Below, one piece after another: positions 61,778-64,000 of a DNA stretch of 64,000 bases; positions within the stretch are counted from its first letter, which is position 1, and the number at the start of each line of letters is the position of its first letter. The notes below the pieces were generated by a model, which saw only the letters and a list, made by a program, of their open reading frames with translations, made no database searches and had not been told where the DNA came from. The translations under genes were made by a program, and so were the position numbers. The DNA is taken from the NCBI GenBank assembly GCA_021781535.1, contig JAJXWO010000018.1, positions 1 to 64,000 of the forward strand. The letters are read 5' to 3'. Origin of the DNA: Deltaproteobacteria bacterium (lineage in GTDB: Bacteria > Desulfobacterota > Desulfuromonadia > Geobacterales > Pseudopelobacteraceae).

Positions 61778-64000
61778 ATTTCGATCCATATGCCCAAGGG
61801 TCCCCCATCCGGACGACAACCTGATGCTTCACCAGGCCCCGCTCCAGCGGTATCACGCCACCGGTCACGCGCTGGCCATCCATCTCCACCCAGGCGACGC
61901 CGCGCTCAAAGCCAAGCGGATTTTCCACCTGTATCGCGTAGATCGTTTCGCCGTGCCGATAGCTGAGGCTGAAGCCGGGCCACGATCCGGGTATAACCGG
62001 ATTTATTTGCATCTGACCACTTCGCACCTGTAGGCCGAGCGCCTCTTCAATCCAGGCCCGGTACATCCAGGCGGCCGAACCGGTATACCAGGACCAGCCA
62101 CCCTGTCCAACCCGGCCGGGCAATCGGTAGACGTCGGCCGCAACCACATAGGGTTCAACCCCGTAGTGCCAGACCGCTTCCGCATCGCGGGCGTGCTCAA
62201 TCGGATTGAGCATGCGCAGCAGCTGCACCGCCCGTTCCCCATCCCCTTTGCGGGCCATTGCCATCGCCATCCAGAGGGCGGCGTGGGTATACTGACCGCC
62301 GTTCTCCCGCACTCCGGTGGGGTACCCCTTGATGTAGCCGGGCGAGGGTTCCGATGTGTCGAAGGGTGGCTCGAAGAGCAGCACCAGCCCTTCATCCTGA
62401 AGCACCAGATGCTTCCAGGCCGACTCCAGGGCCTGGTCCGCGCGCGCCGGGTCGGCTGCGCCGGAAAGCCACGCCCACGATTGCGGCAGGGAATCGATCT
62501 TCGCCTCACTGTTTGCCGCGGAGCCGAGGGGCGAGCCATCGTCGAAGGTTCCGCGCAGGTACCACTCCCCGTCCCAGCCGGCCAGCTCGACCCGCTGTAT
62601 CAGGTCATTTCTCTCCTTCCGGTAGGTTAGTCCCAGCTCCGGCTGCTGCAGCAGGTCGGACATTTCGGCCATCCCCTGCAACAGCTCGCAGAGGAACCAG
62701 GCGAGCCATACGCTTTCCCCTTTCCCCCCGGCACCCACCAGGTTCATGCCGTCGTTCCAGTCCCCCGTCCCGATCAAAGGCAAACCGTGGGGCCCAACCG
62801 TCAGGCCTCGGGTGATCGCGCGCCGGCAGTGTTCAAAGAGCGTGGTGCGTTCAAGGGTTGTCTCGGGAATTAGAAATACCTCGTGCTGATCGTCTGCCAG
62901 CAGGGGGGCGTTGAGGAATGGCACCTCCATCTGCAGGATGTCGATATCGCCGGTCGTCCGGACGTAGTGAGCGACCACATACGGGAGCCAGAGGAGATCG
63001 TCGGAAATTCGCGAGCGGATCCCGGCGCCACTCGGTGGATGCCACCAATGCTGGACATCGCCCTCCTTGAACTGTCGGCTGGCGGCAAGCAGGATCTGGT
63101 CGCGTGCCAGTTCGGGGCTGGCGTAAAGGAACGCCATGACGTCCTGCAACTGGTCGCGAAAACCGAAGGCGCCGCCTGACTGGTAAAAAGCGGAACGCCC
63201 CCAGATGCGGCAGCTTAAGGACTGGTACTGGAGCCAGCGGTTGATCAGGAGGTCGGCGGCGAGTTCGGGGGTATGCACTTCAATCGTGCCGAGCAGACGA
63301 TCCCACCACGCCCTGGTCTGATCAAACGCATTTTCAAATGCCAGATCCTCCCGGTAGCTGAGCACCAGTTTCCGGGCTTGCGCCACGGAGTCGGCCTGGC
63401 CGAGCATGCAGATGATGTCACGAACCTCACCGGGGTTCATTTCAATGGCGGTCCGGAGTACCGCGCACGGGTCCAGGCCTGCCCCGGTCCGCCCTGACAG
63501 TCGTGTCAGCTCCATGGATGCCGGGTTGGCCAGCGAGCGGTTGCGGCCGATGAAGGATGTGCGGTCGCCGCCGTATGAGTCGGCCGGGGGAGTTATGGCC
63601 ACGAAGGCGACCCGCTCTCCGTACTCGGGGTGGTAGTGGTTTCGTGCCAGCAGGGCCTGGGCTTCGTCATCCCAGTTGGTCATGACATGCATCTGGGAGG
63701 TTTCGCGGTTCTCGCCGAGGGTCAATTCTACATAATAGGTTAGCGAGAGACTCCTCCTCCGGGAGGAGGCATTGGTAAGCCGCAACCGCTGCAGTTTGAT
63801 CGGCTCACCGCCGCTCTGGTCAACGGGTACGAAGACGGTCAACTCCTGCTCGATCCCGTGGCTGTTATGCTCGAAAACCGTATAGCCCGCCCCGTGTCGG
63901 GCCCGATAGGCGGCATCTTCACGGATCGGTGCCGCGGTCGGCGACCAAAAGATGCCGCTCTCCTCGTCGCGGATGTAGAGCGCTTCCGCCGCCGGGTCCA
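61761..64000 (-). CDS. GH94 C-terminal part of a cyclic beta-1,2-glucan synthase-type protein (5' end outside window)
   Basis: The visible 746 codons are open to the right edge of the window, so the start is missing. They comprise the end of a carbohydrate-binding module (FEHNSHGIEQELTVFVPV, TNASSRRRSLSLTYYVEL) and a GH94 phosphorylase domain (GFRDQLQDVMAFLY, WHPPSGAGIRSR, LIGTGDWNDGMNLVG, ENGGQYTHAALWMAMA). Family members of this type either phosphorolyse beta-glucans or trim and cyclise beta-1,2-glucan (NdvB/Cgs). The presence of an upstream glycosyltransferase part cannot be seen here. Reads leftward. Confidence 0.88.
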   Translation of the reverse strand, partial: DPAAEALYIRDEESGIFWSPTAAPIREDAAYRARHGAGYTVFEHNSHGIEQELTVFVPVDQSGGEPIKLQRLRLTNASSRRRSLSLTYYVELTLGENRETSQMHVMTNWDDEAQALLARNHYHPEYGERVAFVAITPPADSYGGDRTSFIGRNRSLANPASMELTRLSGRTGAGLDPCAVLRTAIEMNPGEVRDIICMLGQADSVAQARKLVLSYREDLAFENAFDQTRAWWDRLLGTIEVHTPELAADLLINRWLQYQSLSCRIWGRSAFYQSGGAFGFRDQLQDVMAFLYASPELARDQILLAASRQFKEGDVQHWWHPPSGAGIRSRISDDLLWLPYVVAHYVRTTGDIDILQMEVPFLNAPLLADDQHEVFLIPETTLERTTLFEHCRRAITRGLTVGPHGLPLIGTGDWNDGMNLVGAGGKGESVWLAWFLCELLQGMAEMSDLLQQPELGLTYRKERNDLIQRVELAGWDGEWYLRGTFDDGSPLGSAANSEAKIDSLPQSWAWLSGAADPARADQALESAWKHLVLQDEGLVLLFEPPFDTSEPSPGYIKGYPTGVRENGGQYTHAALWMAMAMARKGDGERAVQLLRMLNPIEHARDAEAVWHYGVEPYVVAADVYRLPGRVGQGGWSWYTGSAAWMYRAWIEEALGLQVRSGQMQINPVIPGSWPGFSLSYRHGETIYAIQVENPLGFERGVAWVEMDGQRVTGGVIPLERGLVKHQVVVRMGDPWAYGSKSSLGT

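Noticed and set aside
1-64000. CRISPR arrays, associated with the Cas4-like nuclease
   Set aside because: No regularly spaced repeats and no cas1/cas2 genes were seen; the nuclease is with RecT.

Overview
The window looks like a chromosome segment of a Geobacter-like member of the Desulfuromonadota. This is inferred from the gene content: sensor kinases with an IAHQWRQPL-type H box, HD-GYP proteins, a sigma-54 response-regulator circuit, an AhpD-like selenoprotein, single-subunit aldehyde/isoquinoline-type molybdenum hydroxylase genes and a cyclic beta-glucan synthase-like gene. No marker gene fixes the genus.

Layout. (1) 1 to about 25,985: an integrated island whose left end lies outside the window. 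A long leftward block (17183 to 1) carries a Fic protein, a TIR-domain protein with a small partner, a complete type I restriction-modification system (hsdM, hsdS, hsdR), a Kiwa-like pair (kwaA, kwaB) with a third gene of unknown function, and a family-B DNA polymerase translationally coupled to three unknown genes. A divergent rightward block (17434 to 23904) carries small unknown genes, a RecT-type annealase, a Cas4-like nuclease, a RadC-like protein, a frameshifted RuvC-like resolvase and an AlpA-like regulator. A P4-type tyrosine integrase (24405-25751) closes the island next to the 3' half of a tRNA-Gly(CCC) sequence.

(2) 25,985 to about 42,100: a second segment bounded on the right by a 25-bp near-copy (2 mismatches) of the tRNA-Gly 3' end. 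It holds a metallophosphatase-STAND-like protein, a transposase-like remnant, a coiled-coil protein, a CHASE-PAS histidine kinase, an HD-GYP response regulator, three adjacent gene remnants, and a complete regulatory circuit: a sensor kinase, an NtrC-like regulator, three palindromic candidate activator sites, a sigma-54 promoter, then two secreted-protein genes.

(3) 42,100 to 64,000: apparently core chromosome. It holds an HD-GYP protein, PAP2 phosphatase, S41 protease, SYLF protein, a selenoprotein gene with an in-frame UGA and a SECIS-like hairpin (46600-46860), carbonic anhydrase, YaeQ, DUF3300 and DUF2950 proteins, a molybdenum hydroxylase operon (2Fe-2S subunit, large subunit, XdhC, MocA-like) running into pirin, rhodanese-YceI, WrbA and a ferritin-like protein, then UspA, a YeiH-type exporter, its divergent LysR regulator and the 3' part of a glucan synthase-type gene.

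How it works together. The island combines replication and recombination functions (PolB, RecT, nuclease, resolvase, RadC) with stacked anti-phage systems, as in tRNA-borne defence islands. The sigma-54 circuit appears self-contained. The molybdenum operon encodes the enzyme plus cofactor-handling factors.
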